Source of the DNA: Pachyseris speciosa
Lineage: Eukaryota; Cnidaria; Anthozoa; Scleractinia; Pachyseridae
NCBI GenBank assembly: GCA_016490735.1
Contig: JAEMWC010000566.1
Coordinates: forward strand, 353,501 to 417,500
Length of the DNA stretch: 64,000 bases
Direction: 5' to 3'
In this document: piece after piece, positions 1-11,158 of the stretch
How the letters are laid out: every line of letters starts with the position of its first letter
How positions within the stretch are numbered: position 1 is the stretch's first letter
The notes under the pieces: model-generated
What the model saw: only the letters and a program-made list of their open reading frames with translations
Told to the model about the DNA's origin: nothing
Databases searched by the model: none
Program-made: the position numbers and the translations under genes

Positions 1-512
1 CAGAATATTTCATGCTTGCGGACGACGATTTTAGGAAAGCTGTTAAAATTCTCCGAGATAGAAAAGGAGGTTATATAAACATGTATATGAACAAACAGCC
101 TTGCTTCATGTCGACCGGCCATGGCAAAAAAACTGAACTTAAGGTAAAGGAATGCGCAAAAGATCTCACCGATTTTTACAATCTTCACTGCTCATCTCAT
201 AACATAAAATTGACAATCAACCTCTGCCAGCTGTACAAAGTCGACATGTGGCTTCCGCAAGAGAGATCCCTAGCGCATGATGTTATTAATGCTCAATTAG
301 GCTTGATAATCATGTTATCCTCTGGCATTCAACTGAGAGCCATGACACAAGAAAGCTGGAGGAAACTTGCTGAATTTGCAGGCATTGAGTTACCTCAATA
401 TCAAGGTAGCAACAGACAAAAGCTCGACAGACATATTCACAATTTTCTATCAGTGATGAAGACAACACCAATCTTTCCATGGCTACCGCATTGGTTTAAT
501 AAGATCTTCTAA
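1..512 (+). CDS. AID/APOBEC-like cytidine deaminase, 5' end outside window
   Basis: C-terminal part of a zinc-dependent nucleic-acid deaminase of the AID/APOBEC-like (AAD) group. The frame is open from base 3. Its first complete codons read Glu-Tyr-Phe-Met-Leu, matching the residues after His-Ala in the HAE motif of the downstream paralogue (2126-3439), so the window starts inside the catalytic motif. The ATG at 12 is therefore internal, not the start. The second zinc motif follows: Pro-Cys with Cys codon 102-104, then a Cys at 153-155, with 16 residues between them. A beta-strand segment (INLCQLYKVDM) and a helix-strand segment (SSGIQLRAMTQESW) correspond in order and spacing to the post-active-site part of AID. 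The stop is TAA at 510-512 and AATAAA follows at 522. The family is known from cnidarians and other metazoans; substrate and role are unknown here. Confidence 0.72.
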   Translation, partial: EYFMLADDDFRKAVKILRDRKGGYINMYMNKQPCFMSTGHGKKTELKVKECAKDLTDFYNLHCSSHNIKLTINLCQLYKVDMWLPQERSLAHDVINAQLGLIIMLSSGIQLRAMTQESWRKLAEFAGIELPQYQGSNRQKLDRHIHNFLSVMKTTPIFPWLPHWFNKIF

Positions 513-1987
513 CCTCAGGATAATAAATATATGCTTTCGGTTCGACCTTGTTGAGCTGCGTCCTTGCTGTACTTTGCGAGGGCGATTAGCACAGACAGTT
601 ATTGTTATTATTATTATTATTATTATTAAACTTCGATCATCTTATATCATGGTTGCTCTTGTTTATATGTTGACTCCATTACGTATAGGCACACGCCTGG
701 TTAAGAAAACTGAAACTTAACTCATTATCTTGAACAGAGATAGAAAACTAGAAACTGTTATAAAACGCTTTCATTCGCGAACGTTTCATTAACATCTACT
801 CAAACTGCACTGAAACATTGGGGCTTAGGAGCTTTGTAACAGTACACAATCATTACACTTTGGGGATTGACTTACGTAGCTTAAGGCTGATAAAAGAACA
901 AGAGTAAGTGATTTAAGTCTTCCTAGATTGTTGGAATGAAAATTGTACCAGGCTTTTGTATTGGGAGTCGATGCGTGAGCCTCACTTAATCAACATTTAA
1001 ACTTATGTTCATCACGTTCGATCGAGTTCTGCTGAGGTTTTGCATTGCAATAAAAAAATGGAAGTTTCTATACAATTATGAATAAAAGTATGGTGAGTTT
1101 TTAGGGAAGGAATATTAAATGAAATTATCTTAGATAAGTTTTTGATCGGGCTATCTGCCCAGCCAGGATGTTCGTTCAATCCTTTTGACGAAACCATCTG
1201 AGCAAAAACTTTCAGGTCGTTTGTTATGGGAATCAACCACATGATCTCGACCAAACGGATCTTTACAATAGGAACACAGAACAAACCACACCAACGAAAA
1301 ACGGTAAGTTAACATAAACTAAAGCAATTCTTTTATTTATTCACACTATAAAGGGCATTTAAATACAGCTTCAGTGTAAGGTAAAGGAATGACAATAATG
1401 AAGCTTTTCAGTTACGATTTCAGTTAATGGGGCTTTTCAATTACGATTGCTTTTCCTTTTTATATCTGGGGAAAAGATGGCACTTTTAACTAATTAAATT
1501 AAATCATTACAACAGGTTTATTGTTGGAAATTAATGTCATAATTCATAGTTATTTATAATATAATTCTTTGCAATTCTTTCGCTATTAAGTCTATCTTAT
1601 GTTTAGGCGGCAATTAAAAATTCATAGCATGAACCACCAAATAAGGGCAACAGATAGTTTCCAAGAATTGGAAATTGAACCTGCTCTGAGACTCATCGCT
1701 TCACTTAGATCGTTCCTATTGATAAACAACCAAAAAAGAAAGACAGTTGCACAATTCCTATTAGAAACATAAGCAAAAGTGCGATATAATCATCTGGATG
1801 AATCAGAACTCGTTTTCAGTCATCGCTTTTTCTGTGGTGTTCAGGTGAAATGGCGATGAGAATATGAGAAGAGAAGAGTTGCGCCCGAGCTATTTCTGAA
1901 ATGATTACGTCACTCTTTTCTGGGAAAGCTCTTGCTTTTTTTAGAAACATTAAAAAAAAATTTATATGAGAAAAGTAAAATTGCTGA
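513..1987. other. intergenic spacer between the two deaminase genes
   Basis: AT-rich spacer. Apart from a short ATT microsatellite (598-628) and a possible poly-A signal at 522-527 I recognise nothing. A 90-codon minus-strand frame (1012-1284) shows no domain. Promoter or 5' exons of the second deaminase gene could lie here. Confidence 0.6.
598..628. repeat. (TTA)n microsatellite
   Basis: About ten TTA units in a row, interrupted once by TTG near the start. Confidence 0.9.
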
Positions 1988-2125
1988 TTGAAGCACTCTT
2001 TTTGTGCTTGCTTAGGAAACGCTCGCGTAAGCTTTTTATCATATCAATTGAATATATTACTTCGCGGTCTGTCTTTTCTTATATATTTCTGTGTACGCTT
2101 TGTTCAAACTTGCATTACTGAAGTA

Positions 2126-3439
2126 ATGAGTGGAAGTTGTGTAAGCAACACAGCACTGGCCATCTCCGAGCAAGGACGGGTGGCAATTGCCAAGGGAACT
2201 GAGGGTCGAGTGGAATTGTATGGTGGGAGCAGTGGTGATCCACATAATTCTAGGCCAGCAAATCAAATTATAACGCAATTTCTTGCAACACCACGCAGTA
2301 TTTGTTTCGCACCCAACGATCACCTAGTCATTGCAGATAGTGGTACCAAAAGCGTTCTATTTTACAGCTTACAGGGAGAACCTCATTTTGTGAACAGAAT
2401 CATTTTTTATGGACAGGAAGGAAACATTGTCATCGAACGGGTTTATTTGGCTCGTTCTCGAATCTCGTCTCGAAGACTTCTTACCCCTTTCAGTGTAACA
2501 ACTGGACCGAGTCCTTTATCTCAACTGTTTATTGTTTTAGAAAGCCTGATTTTTGTGATTACCATGGATTGGAATACAGTTTCCTTGATCGATTACCGGC
2601 AGCTTTCATCGCCAGCAGCTTGGTCCTCCGTGCAGTTCGAGGTGAAAAATCAGTGTAGCAGGGCAAGTATTGTACACGATCATGCTGACAATCACAAAGT
2701 TGGAGGACATAACCCTCTGGCAGTCACTGCAGCTCAGTTTTGTGCCATGTTTTACCACGTCACAGAGAGAAGGAAGGATAACATCAATTATAGGTGTCTT
2801 GATCAGTCGCTGTGTCGTGTTGGGAAGATGGCAGGACAAGTGATTACGAGAGTCGAGGGCTATGCCGCAACAGTTGTGGTGTATGTCCGTTTGACTGACT
2901 GCAGCGGTAAATTGATGTTCCACGCCAGGTACGGAAACTGTTTCGAAGGTAAAAGGAGAAGTACAATTCATGCTGAGTATTTTATGCTGATGGATGAAGA
3001 GTTCAGGCAAGCTGTTAAGCGTATCCAAGAACAATATGGAGGAATCATTAGTATGTACATGAACAAACAGCCTTGCTATAGATCAACCAGGCAAAACGTC
3101 AAGTGCGCACAAGATCTTGTGGATTTCTATACTTTGAATTGCTTAGGCTATGGCATAACCTTCACCATAAATCTCTGCCAATTATACAAAGTTGACATGC
3201 ATCCATCGTCATCTCTTGGGGAGGATATCGACAATGCTCGACAGGGCGTGCAAAAGATGATTGCTGCCGGCATTGAACTGAAGGCCATGTCCGAGGAAAG
3301 CTGGGGACGACTGGCAAGTTACGCCGCTATTGAATTGCCCGAGTACCAGGGCAGCGAACGACAAAAGTTAGACCGGCATATTAACGAGGTCATTCAAGGC
3401 ATGGAGACAGATAGATCACTGTCTACAACAGTTCATTGA
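2126..3439 (+). CDS. AID/APOBEC-like cytidine deaminase with NHL-like N-terminal region
   Basis: Zinc-dependent deaminase of the AID/APOBEC-like (AAD) group. The frame is open from 1988 but has no ATG until 2126, giving 437 residues; upstream exons are possible. Numbered from that ATG, the deaminase domain is about 235-425: a strand-rich start (MAGQVITRVEG), the HAE zinc/catalytic motif at 282-284 (His codon 2969-2971), Pro-Cys at 316-317 (Cys 3074-3076) and a second zinc Cys at 327 (3104-3106). The gap between the Cys residues is 9, longer than the usual PCxxC. Then come INLCQLYKVDM and a helix ending AAGIELKAMSEESW, which parallels the ARLYF-to-IAIMTF part of AID. Residues 7-90 contain an NHL-like blade (ATPRSICFAPNDHLVIADSG). 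The stretch 95-170 is hydrophobic and could be a retained intron in frame. The copy at 1-512 is a tandem paralogue. A role in antiviral or element restriction is plausible from the family but not shown. Confidence 0.75.
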   Translation: MSGSCVSNTALAISEQGRVAIAKGTEGRVELYGGSSGDPHNSRPANQIITQFLATPRSICFAPNDHLVIADSGTKSVLFYSLQGEPHFVNRIIFYGQEGNIVIERVYLARSRISSRRLLTPFSVTTGPSPLSQLFIVLESLIFVITMDWNTVSLIDYRQLSSPAAWSSVQFEVKNQCSRASIVHDHADNHKVGGHNPLAVTAAQFCAMFYHVTERRKDNINYRCLDQSLCRVGKMAGQVITRVEGYAATVVVYVRLTDCSGKLMFHARYGNCFEGKRRSTIHAEYFMLMDEEFRQAVKRIQEQYGGIISMYMNKQPCYRSTRQNVKCAQDLVDFYTLNCLGYGITFTINLCQLYKVDMHPSSSLGEDIDNARQGVQKMIAAGIELKAMSEESWGRLASYAAIELPEYQGSERQKLDRHINEVIQGMETDRSLSTTVH

Positions 3440-3995
3440 ATCAGTGGTAGAAAAAGGAGGAACTGAACATTCATCTTTACACACCAATTTCATTTCATTT
3501 CCATTTATTTGCCATTAACCACATAAAAATACAAAATTTAAAAATACGAAACACAAGAAATTTATAATAACTTAAACTTAAGACAATAGACTACAAATGT
3601 TTAAGGTGGTAATGACAAGAAAGCCTATATAGAAGCCGGGGGCTTATGAACTATAGGCTTCCTGACAATATAGGATACATCATACGAATTGCGGGGACAG
3701 CATGAAATATGAAATGTATTATTTTAAAAAGAAAAGAAAAAAAAAGCAAAAAGAAGAAGTAAGCTCAGTTAGTGTGAACGAAATTAACTCTTGAATGAAA
3801 AACAATCTCTAGTTACGAAATAGTTAATACTCTCACTTTAACTCAGTGTTTGCTCGGTACTTTTCTCCTGAGAGCAAAATAGCAGTATTCGCGATCCCTA
3901 ATTTACGTCGTGTTCAACGCGAAGCTCGATGCAATTGGAGCTCAGTCTTCCATCTGTTCCTGCCTTGTAATAAGGTTTTACTTTCAGCTTTTGGG
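3440..3995. other. intergenic, no gene seen
   Basis: AT-rich DNA after the deaminase stop codon. A short minus-strand frame from 3914 is a shadow of the repeat that follows. No canonical AATAAA was found close to the stop. Confidence 0.5.
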
Positions 3996-4282
3996 ATAGA
4001 GCAGTTTTCAATTGAATGTCGTAAAACCAAAACCAAAGCAATTACTCTGACCAATAACAACAGACTAAAACAGCGCATCGAGCCAATCAGAATTCGAAGC
4101 AATTACTTGTAACCGGTGCAAAGCGCGGGAAAATACGCGCGTGCAAGTCACGATTGGTTTTGGTTTTGCTTCTCATTGGTTGAGAAAGTGGCGCAAGTTT
4201 TGCTGACCAATCACAGAGCGGAGTAATGCAAAACCAAAGCAAACGCAATTCACTTTCGACACTCATTTGAAACCCGCTCTAT
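3996..4282. mobile_element. MITE with imperfect TIRs (ATAGAGC...GCTCTAT)
   Basis: The left end reads ATAGAGCAGTTTTCAATTGA and the right end is its imperfect inverse. The similarity continues inward through a segment containing AAAACCAAAGCAA and a CCAAT-type GACCAAT/GATTGGT motif on both arms. Non-coding and about 290 bp, so a non-autonomous DNA element. Confidence 0.7.
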
Positions 4283-4375
4283 TGCTATGATATCTCGGTG
4301 TTATAACAAGCGTGAAGTCAAATTTTAAGTACGACGTTATATTTAATAGCAATATTTTGTTGGAACCACCTCAAC

Positions 4376-4698
4376 TAGCCTTCTTCGCAGACGTCTTTGG
4401 GCTCGTCACGCGTTCCTTGCCCACGAACGTCTGCTGAACTGAACTACCACTTCGGTTCGCGGCGGTTAGCCAATCATAGTTTGTTTTCCAATTTATAGAA
4501 AGTAGGACTTCGACCCCTGGATTATTTTCACAGACGATGCACGTGAATCGGGTGTCGATTGCCATTCTTACGCAGCTCGTTATTGGTTTCTTCAAAACAA
4601 AGGTTAACCGCCGACGAACGGAAGTGGCAGTTCAGTTCAGCAGACGTTCGTGGGCAAGGAACGCGTGACGAGCCCAAAGACGTCTGCGAAGAAGGCTA
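4376..4698. mobile_element. MITE with ~100 bp TIRs (TAGCCTTCTTCGCAGACG)
   Basis: The first and last ~100 bp are inverted copies of each other, beginning TAGCCTTCTTCGCAGACGTC on both ends. Near-perfect for ~80 bp, then diverging (ACTTCGGTTCG versus ACTTCCGTTCG). TA at both ends fits a TA target duplication. The centre (~110 bp) is unrelated to the arms. Confidence 0.85.
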
Positions 4699-5441
4699 CA
4701 CCTCAACCTGCTTCAACATTTGAAGCCTGGAATGCAGTACAGTATCTCCGACAAATAAAAACGCAAACCCACCCAACAAATTATTTTGGTTCATTTCCTT
4801 TCTGTTCAGAAGACGTACCTTGATCGTCCCACGGAACTGCATGAATAAGGATTATTTCTGAAGAAATAGAGTTTTCCATCGCCATGTTTCACTTCAAAAT
4901 TTCGCAAAACTGAAAATTTGTTCTTTTTGTTTCAAGAGGAAAACACGTTGTTTTAAGAGCGAACTGAGATCACCTAACATTTCGCGAAGCCGAGAACATC
5001 TCGGCATGAAATTGGCTTCTCTTAAGAAAAAAGTTAAATTACTCTTAAAGATCCGAACTGATGAAATTGAGAACACAAGAATTTTTGCTTAAATATTTTA
5101 ATTGATTATCCCCACTGGGTCTCCACTGGGTCCCCACTGGGGTACAACTTCCCTACTTTTATAAGTCCAGTTGTTGTCTTTTGCCTATTGATTAATCAGC
5201 GAATGAATATAGCGCAATATAAGTCAAATTTATATTTAAGAACAATATTTTCCCAGTCCCACTGAAAAAAACTGGTAAAGCTATGATACAGTAATTATAA
5301 CAAAGAGATCGATGATGAGAATACAGAAAGTCATAATCAGCACCTTGGGCCGGCATATCATAGTGTGCTGACGGTGATCAACATCTTCAGTACGTATTTC
5401 TTAGATTATCTAGGCAATACCAATGCATCGTAACTGAAGCA

Positions 5442-5506
5442 GTGTTTTATCAAGTTTAAAACACGAGGCGCAGGTGCGTGTTTTAGGACTTGATAGAACA
5501 CGAATT
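5442..5506. repeat. hairpin with ~25 bp arms
   Basis: GTGTTTTATCAAGTT and AAAACACG on the left pair with CGTGTTTT and GACTTGATAGAACAC on the right around a GC-rich loop. Probably a very short MITE remnant. Confidence 0.55.
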
Positions 5507-5960
5507 GCGAATTTATTGAACGGCTTCAAAAACTTTACTGTACATCTATCCATTCTTAAACTAAAATTTAATTAGACTTTGGCGGCTTATTTTGGTCTAG
5601 AAAATCGGATGTAAAATTTAGCCGTGTCTTTATCAGATATAAAGACTCATAAAAAATTAATCTCTTTTATATTTCCTTCATGAATTATTAATGTCGTTTT
5701 TAAGGCACAAAAATAGTTACAACAACAACAACAACTTTTATTTATAGACGGTGAGATTAAAGCTATGCCAGCTTATGGGGCCGTGTAACTGTAAAAATGC
5801 TAATTAAATAATAAAGACAATCTAAAATACAAGAAAAAAAGCAATAAGAATACAAATACGATATATGCATTAAGAAGTATAAACTGAAGTCAATAATAGT
5901 CAATTTTTAAATTGACTTAAAAGTCAATAAAAGACCACGTCACTATCAATTTGAGAGCAC

Positions 5961-6007
5961 AATTGTGGTGACTCTTCTCTGAACTTCAGAGAAGAGTCAC
6001 CACAATT
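5961..6007. repeat. perfect 23-bp palindrome with 1-nt centre
   Basis: Both arms read AATTGTGGTGACTCTTCTCT plus GAA in opposite directions around a single C. No mismatch was found over 23 bp. Confidence 0.9.
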
Positions 6008-7268
6008 CATAGTCTCTCCTTCGGAGCCGTTCTTTGTAGTGTCGTCAGGCAACGCTCTTCCCCAAGCAACGCTCCCCCATCAGTTAATTTCTTAGCGATC
6101 GAGGAGAAGAAGCATTTCATTAGGCTCTTTTAAACTTTAGGGTTGGTTGCTTTGGATAAAACATTCCAGTATGCTGCGGTGGTCTTCGCCTTATTCAATT
6201 GATCTCTGCAATATGCAGTCTTGGTTTTCCGTATGGTAAGATGTTATTTTGTTTGCTCAAGTCTTATAATCGGCCCATGTATTTGGATCCTTTGTTTCAG
6301 CGGCTTTCTTGAATAACTTAAGGAAACTTACATTAGCGATTCTTTTTTAGCCTGGTAGTGTTTATATTAACCCACGGTGATAATACTCTTCGCACATTTA
6401 TTTCTTTCAGTGGCGCGTCAGTATCGCAAGCGCCACAGAACAATTCTTGGTTTTCAGTCACGCGCACGTCAAGCAAGTAAAAAAATAAAACCGTCAACCA
6501 TTCAGTAGATAAAGTCAAGAAATTGAGATATTGTAGAAGAGTAATAAATAAACAATATTCCCAAGCTTCAGGGCTGTTCGATGTCTCGTACTCGAGTTAT
6601 TCGTCAAAATGTACCACTCAAACATATTGGGTTTAGTATGGAGCTCTGGACAACATGGCAGCCGGAAACGAGTGAAAAACATCTGGAACTTACTTTAGCT
6701 ATCTCAAAGGCTTTCTTCATTCTATTGAGCCTGCAAACTTTCAGATAGACGGTTCTCTTGTCATATTGGCTTTTAAAACCTCAAAAACACACGATGAATC
6801 GATGTTTTCATGTACGTGTGTCACACACTGTGAAAAACTATCAAATTCAAACTGCTCTATTTTAAAAACAAAGCAAGCTACCGAGCTGAAAACATGGAAG
6901 CAGATACATTTCTAATATGTCTTTTACGTGATGAAGATAAAAATGCAAAAGTCTGTTTACTTTTAAGTTTTAGTTTTTGATGACGTCATGTGAAAACCAA
7001 GAATTGATTCCACGCCCAGAGAACGCCAGCCATGTCGTCCAACACAGATCAGGAGCACCCAACGAGCCAAATCAACCAAAAGCTGTAGAAAGGCATTTTT
7101 AAGTACCTTATGGCGTTTGAAGTCTGTTTAAAGTGATGTTTTCATAAGCTAGAAGAAGTTCGTCTGTTGGGATTCCCTAGCTGAAATTTTAATTGCCCGA
7201 AAATGTTAGGTAACAAATCTTCCTTTGAGAAAATGCTAGCTGAAATGAACTTTCCACGAAGTTTCTAG

Positions 7269-8075
7269 GGGACCGGTCATTATTTATGTAGAGGGGGGGG
7301 GGAGGGAAAAATATTTTGATAAGTGAATTTTTTTGCCTGGCCCTCCCTCCACAGGTCTAAAAAGAGCAAGTAGCCCCCCTCTTAATTCAATATTTCATTG
7401 TTCACCCCCCCCCCCCCCATTTTTCAACTTTTGATTTTATTTCCGTATTTTTTCGTATTTGCGTGGTTGCTGGAAAAGTACTGGTTCTATAAAGTAGTGT
7501 TTTGTTGCAGCACATGCAGTATAGGAAAAATATTCTAAAGTTGCCATCACAAAATTTGCAATCAAGGTGCCACTTTTCAGATGCTGGACACCAAATATTA
7601 AACCCTGGAAGATAAATATTTTTTCCAATATATTTTCCAAGGTGGAAAGCAACATTTTTTGTGTTATGTTATTCATGTTTTATTACTTCATGGGCTATTG
7701 AACCAACAAATATTTTGTTAATTTTGATATTAAATGCAACCAAAATCAAACACTGAAACAGGCTGATCTGAATTTGTCTTTTATTAAAGTGTGAAATATT
7801 TAAGCATGAAGTTTATGACAACTGTTCTAGCTTCTAACTGGGTTGTCCATCTTCACCACCTGGATCTTTGAAATTGATTTATTTCGTAAAAGTAATCCCA
7901 TTTGCAAAAGCACAGACAAGACCCCTTGCAAAACCTAAAAAATGATGACCCCCCCCCTATTAATTGTTTAAAAAAATTAGCCCTCCCCCTCTAGCCAATC
8001 TAAAACAGCCTTGACCCCCCCCCCCCCCCCCCTCTTTATTCCCAACCCACCTCTACATAAATAATGACCGGTCCC
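7269..8075. mobile_element. MITE with GGGACCGGTCATTATTTATG TIRs and G/C runs
   Basis: Inverted ends GGGACCGGTCATTATTTATG (left) and its complement (right, ending 8075) are followed inward by G-runs on the left and C-runs on the right. TAG borders the element on both sides (66-68 of 72xx and 8076-8078), which fits a TA or TAG target duplication. GAAAATGCTAGCTGA occurs just outside both ends (near 7231 and 8096). The interior minus-strand frame is not recognisable. Confidence 0.8.
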
Positions 8076-9465
8076 TAGGGAACTACTTTCTTTCCGAAAA
8101 TGCTAGCTGACGTTTTTGACTGTCAAAAACAGCAATTACGACCTTTCCGAAAACCTCAGGGGCTATCATTTCGCAATTTCGAATCTTTTAGGCCACGTTT
8201 TAGTTACGAAAATCCGAGTGCACTGTTTAATCGACGCCGAAAGCCCAAGGCGAATTACCCTCCACCGAACAGATATCTACCGAAACTTGTCGCGGAACTT
8301 GTCGTTGGGTGCCCTTGACAGATGCAATGTGAAAGGATGTTTGTTCCATGCCACTTTTGACATTATTGAATCGTTTGAAGTGCCTGACTGTTATAACAGC
8401 GGGCGGTGGTCTTTTATCGTTTTAACTGCCCAGCGGCAGTACACCAGTTCTCCTAACCAATCCCGGCTTTGTTGTGGCAATCACGTCGATCAAGGTCTCT
8501 GTCGAAGGTGTGACGGGTGTTGCTTCCTTTATCACATTTTGCATACTAAACAGATCCAAAATATGCAGTAGATTTCTTGTTTTGGTTTGTATATCCGAGA
8601 GCGAGGTACACTCATGTTACAATTCAAGTCTCCGAGAAGAACGATGTTATCTGTTTTCATCCAGGCTTTTTCCATCTAATCGAAGAAGTTTGGCGAGTGA
8701 AACTCAGATTTGTAAATTACTCAAAAAAAAGGGAAAGGCAAGATACTCCCAATAACATGCGGAAAGGAAAAACTAACACTCTTAGTTTGATGTCAAAGCA
8801 AATCCACGCATGAACACGACCCCATAAGCTTTCAGAGAATTTTATCTTTAATTCTTATCGTGTATAAATAAAGATTCTGTTCTGTTATTGTTGCAAAGGT
8901 TTCATATTCCCCTTGAAAACAACAGTAAATGAAAAATGCATAACGTTTATAAGATTACAAACTATTACTCGGCACTAAACAGACAGAATCAACACCCAAG
9001 AAATCGAGCAATCAAATAAACGAACACAGCGTAAATATCTTCCAACAAAAGTAAGGGGCGTGTGGCTCTCGCCCGCGATATAATTGTATAAGCGAGTGAC
9101 ACCAAGGGCTTGGGGCGGGTGGAGGGAAGGAGAGCTTGCCAGAAGATTCCTTTAGCTCCGCCGGAACAAAGTGAAATACCATTGGTTTAAGAAAGAGATA
9201 TTGTCAATCAGAAGTGATTGATGACAGCCCTGCCTGACTGGCGGTTTGGAGGCATCTCAATAAACAAATTTCTTCATGGATAAGGAAAGACATCGCTTGA
9301 GCTCCAGACTAAAATCATTATCCAATACCTCGGCATTATTAAAATTCGCAGCCGAACTCAATCTCCCCTAAAAAGCAAGGCTGATTTCATGGTTGAGGAA
9401 GATAAATTTGAATATCCAGTATTTCGGAAAGCATAGCATGTCCTCTTCTGGTCTTGCAGATACCG
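8076..9465. other. intergenic, no gene recognised
   Basis: Several overlapping frames up to 151 codons start near 8100-8120 on +, but none resembles a known domain and two frames are open over the same bases, so I do not call a gene. The segment 9050-9260 is GC-richer and without features. Confidence 0.4.
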
Positions 9466-9800
9466 TGAAAGCTCTATTAAAGCCCCCGGGGGCTTATGTT
9501 AAACATGCCGTTTTCGTCTTAAAATAGTTTTTGTACAAAACTCGAACAACTGCAGTGAAGCTTTATTTAATAAAGAGCAGCAAACAGTATTGTGTGTTTA
9601 AATGTATATCTGTTTAAAAACAAACCAAGTACTGGGCCACATGAGGTGGATTTAGTAAGAGAGAATAGGAGGGACTAATTTACCAAAATCTCATGCCCGA
9701 AAGGGAGGGGGGCGTTATTAGAGACGGGGGGGCTTATTACAAAAACCGACTCCCAAACGGGGGGCTTAATAGAGAGGGGGTGTGGGGACTTCAGGTGGGG
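9466..9800. mobile_element. non-autonomous element bounded by GGGGGCTTATT motifs, copy 1
   Basis: It starts CTCTATTAAGCCCCCGGGGG and ends in repeated GGGGGGCTTAATAGAGAGGG motifs. The central ~200 bp (AAACTCGAACAACTGCAGTG ... ACATGAGGTGGATTT) is shared with 18941-19340 in the same orientation, which shows it is a dispersed repeat. Confidence 0.75.
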
Positions 9801-9938
9801 TTCTATCTGAATTGGAGTGAAATTTTAAGGAGTTTAAAGAAGGATTAAAATGTTAAAAAATGTTTTGAAACACCACCAGACAGTTGACACCCCATAAGGG
9901 TACTCCAGGTTTCTGGGGAAACTGTTTGGTGTCCGTCT

Positions 9939-10916
9939 ATTACAGCGGTGATTATATTGGCGTGAACACCTAAAATATGTCTGGAATGTTTGTTGCGTTG
10001 TAACCAATCACAGGCGAGATCTTCATACCACAGAAACCACAGGCAACGAACGGTTTCCTATCTGTCACGGAACAAATTATTTTCGCTTTTTTGTAACATT
10101 CAGTCTCTTTACAAGTAAACAATTGCTTTTCCTTCCCATTTGTTTACGAAGAATACAGGTTTGAACGATTTTGAAATAAATTACAAAGCCGAAGTGCCGG
10201 GCCGACGCACGCGACGGTTTGGCGCGCGAATTTTCAAACTTTTTGTAACGAACGAAATCGGTAGTTACTCCTGATCGCAAGTTACAATGTTGCAAGGTAA
10301 ACCGCTAAAATTTTCTGATTTCCATCGCTTCGCGGCTATTGCAGAAAGCGTTAACACTTTTTTGTTAGGTGAGGGAGATTTACTATTCAGTTTGGTAATT
10401 TTCTGAATTTTTTTTTGGTAGCTAATGTACGCGTGAGGGAGAATCGACATGGCCAAATCTGCGACATGGGGAAACCTTATCCTCAAGTAATCCGGGAAAA
10501 CGTTTTAGATCTTCACAACAACGGTTTGTCAATGCACATCTGAAAATTTATTTTTCTAAGAAGAATTCACGATTGTTCATTTTTTATTGTCTTCATGTAA
10601 TATGACGTTACATGGAAAGCTGGTCGTGGTCGCGTCGCGTTGGCTTCTAAATTTTTCTTTCTAAAACCGAACGATGTGCTGAATGCGGTCCTCAGCACTG
10701 ATCTTGTGGAGCAGTGGTGTTTTAAATTCCTAATAAGACAGCTTGTATCCTTAAACATGTTAAACAAAACGAAAATAATTTGTTCTGTGACCAATAGGAA
10801 ACCGTTTGTTGCCTTTGGTTTCTGTGGTATGAAGATCTCGCCTGTGATTGGTTACAACACAATTAACATTCCAGACATATTTTAGGTGTTCACGCCAATA
10901 TAATCACCGCTGTAAT
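9939..10916. mobile_element. DNA element with ~130 bp TIRs (ATTACAGCGGTG)
   Basis: The first ~130 bp (ATTACAGCGGTGATTATATT ..., through CAATCACAGGCGAGATCTTC) recur inverted at 10786-10916. The ~700 bp interior has small frames of up to 81 codons without a recognisable transposase, so it is a non-autonomous element. Confidence 0.85.
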
Positions 10917-11158
10917 TCCTAACTTCCAATTCCAATTTTAAACCTTCATTAAAACTTCAATATTTCCCATTTCCCTAGATTTAACTAATCCTTTGAGAAA
11001 AATTATCTCTTCCCAAATTTACCCAAAAATCACCAAAAAAATTCACAAAACATCCCACAACACGGTTTCGTGGGATGAGTGTAGACGTTAAACTCTACCA
11101 GAGCCTGGGTTCTAGACAGTTGAGACGCGAAGGACCTGGTGCCGAACAAGGCTTCAAA

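Larger units (their letters stand above)
4699..7268. other. intergenic, small hairpins only
   Basis: No gene recognised. It contains a short CCCCACTGGGT-type direct repeat near 5109-5145, hairpins at 5442-5506 and 5961-6007 (listed separately), and an AAC-rich run near 5718-5735 that looks like a retroelement tail. The small open frames here show no domain. Confidence 0.5.

Noticed and set aside
1988..2125. Start of the deaminase at 1988
   Set aside because: The codon there is TTG and the stretch encodes no recognisable part; the first ATG in frame is at 2126.
8100..8813. Overlapping + frames of 72-151 codons
   Set aside because: Three frames are open over the same bases, none with a domain or splice pattern.
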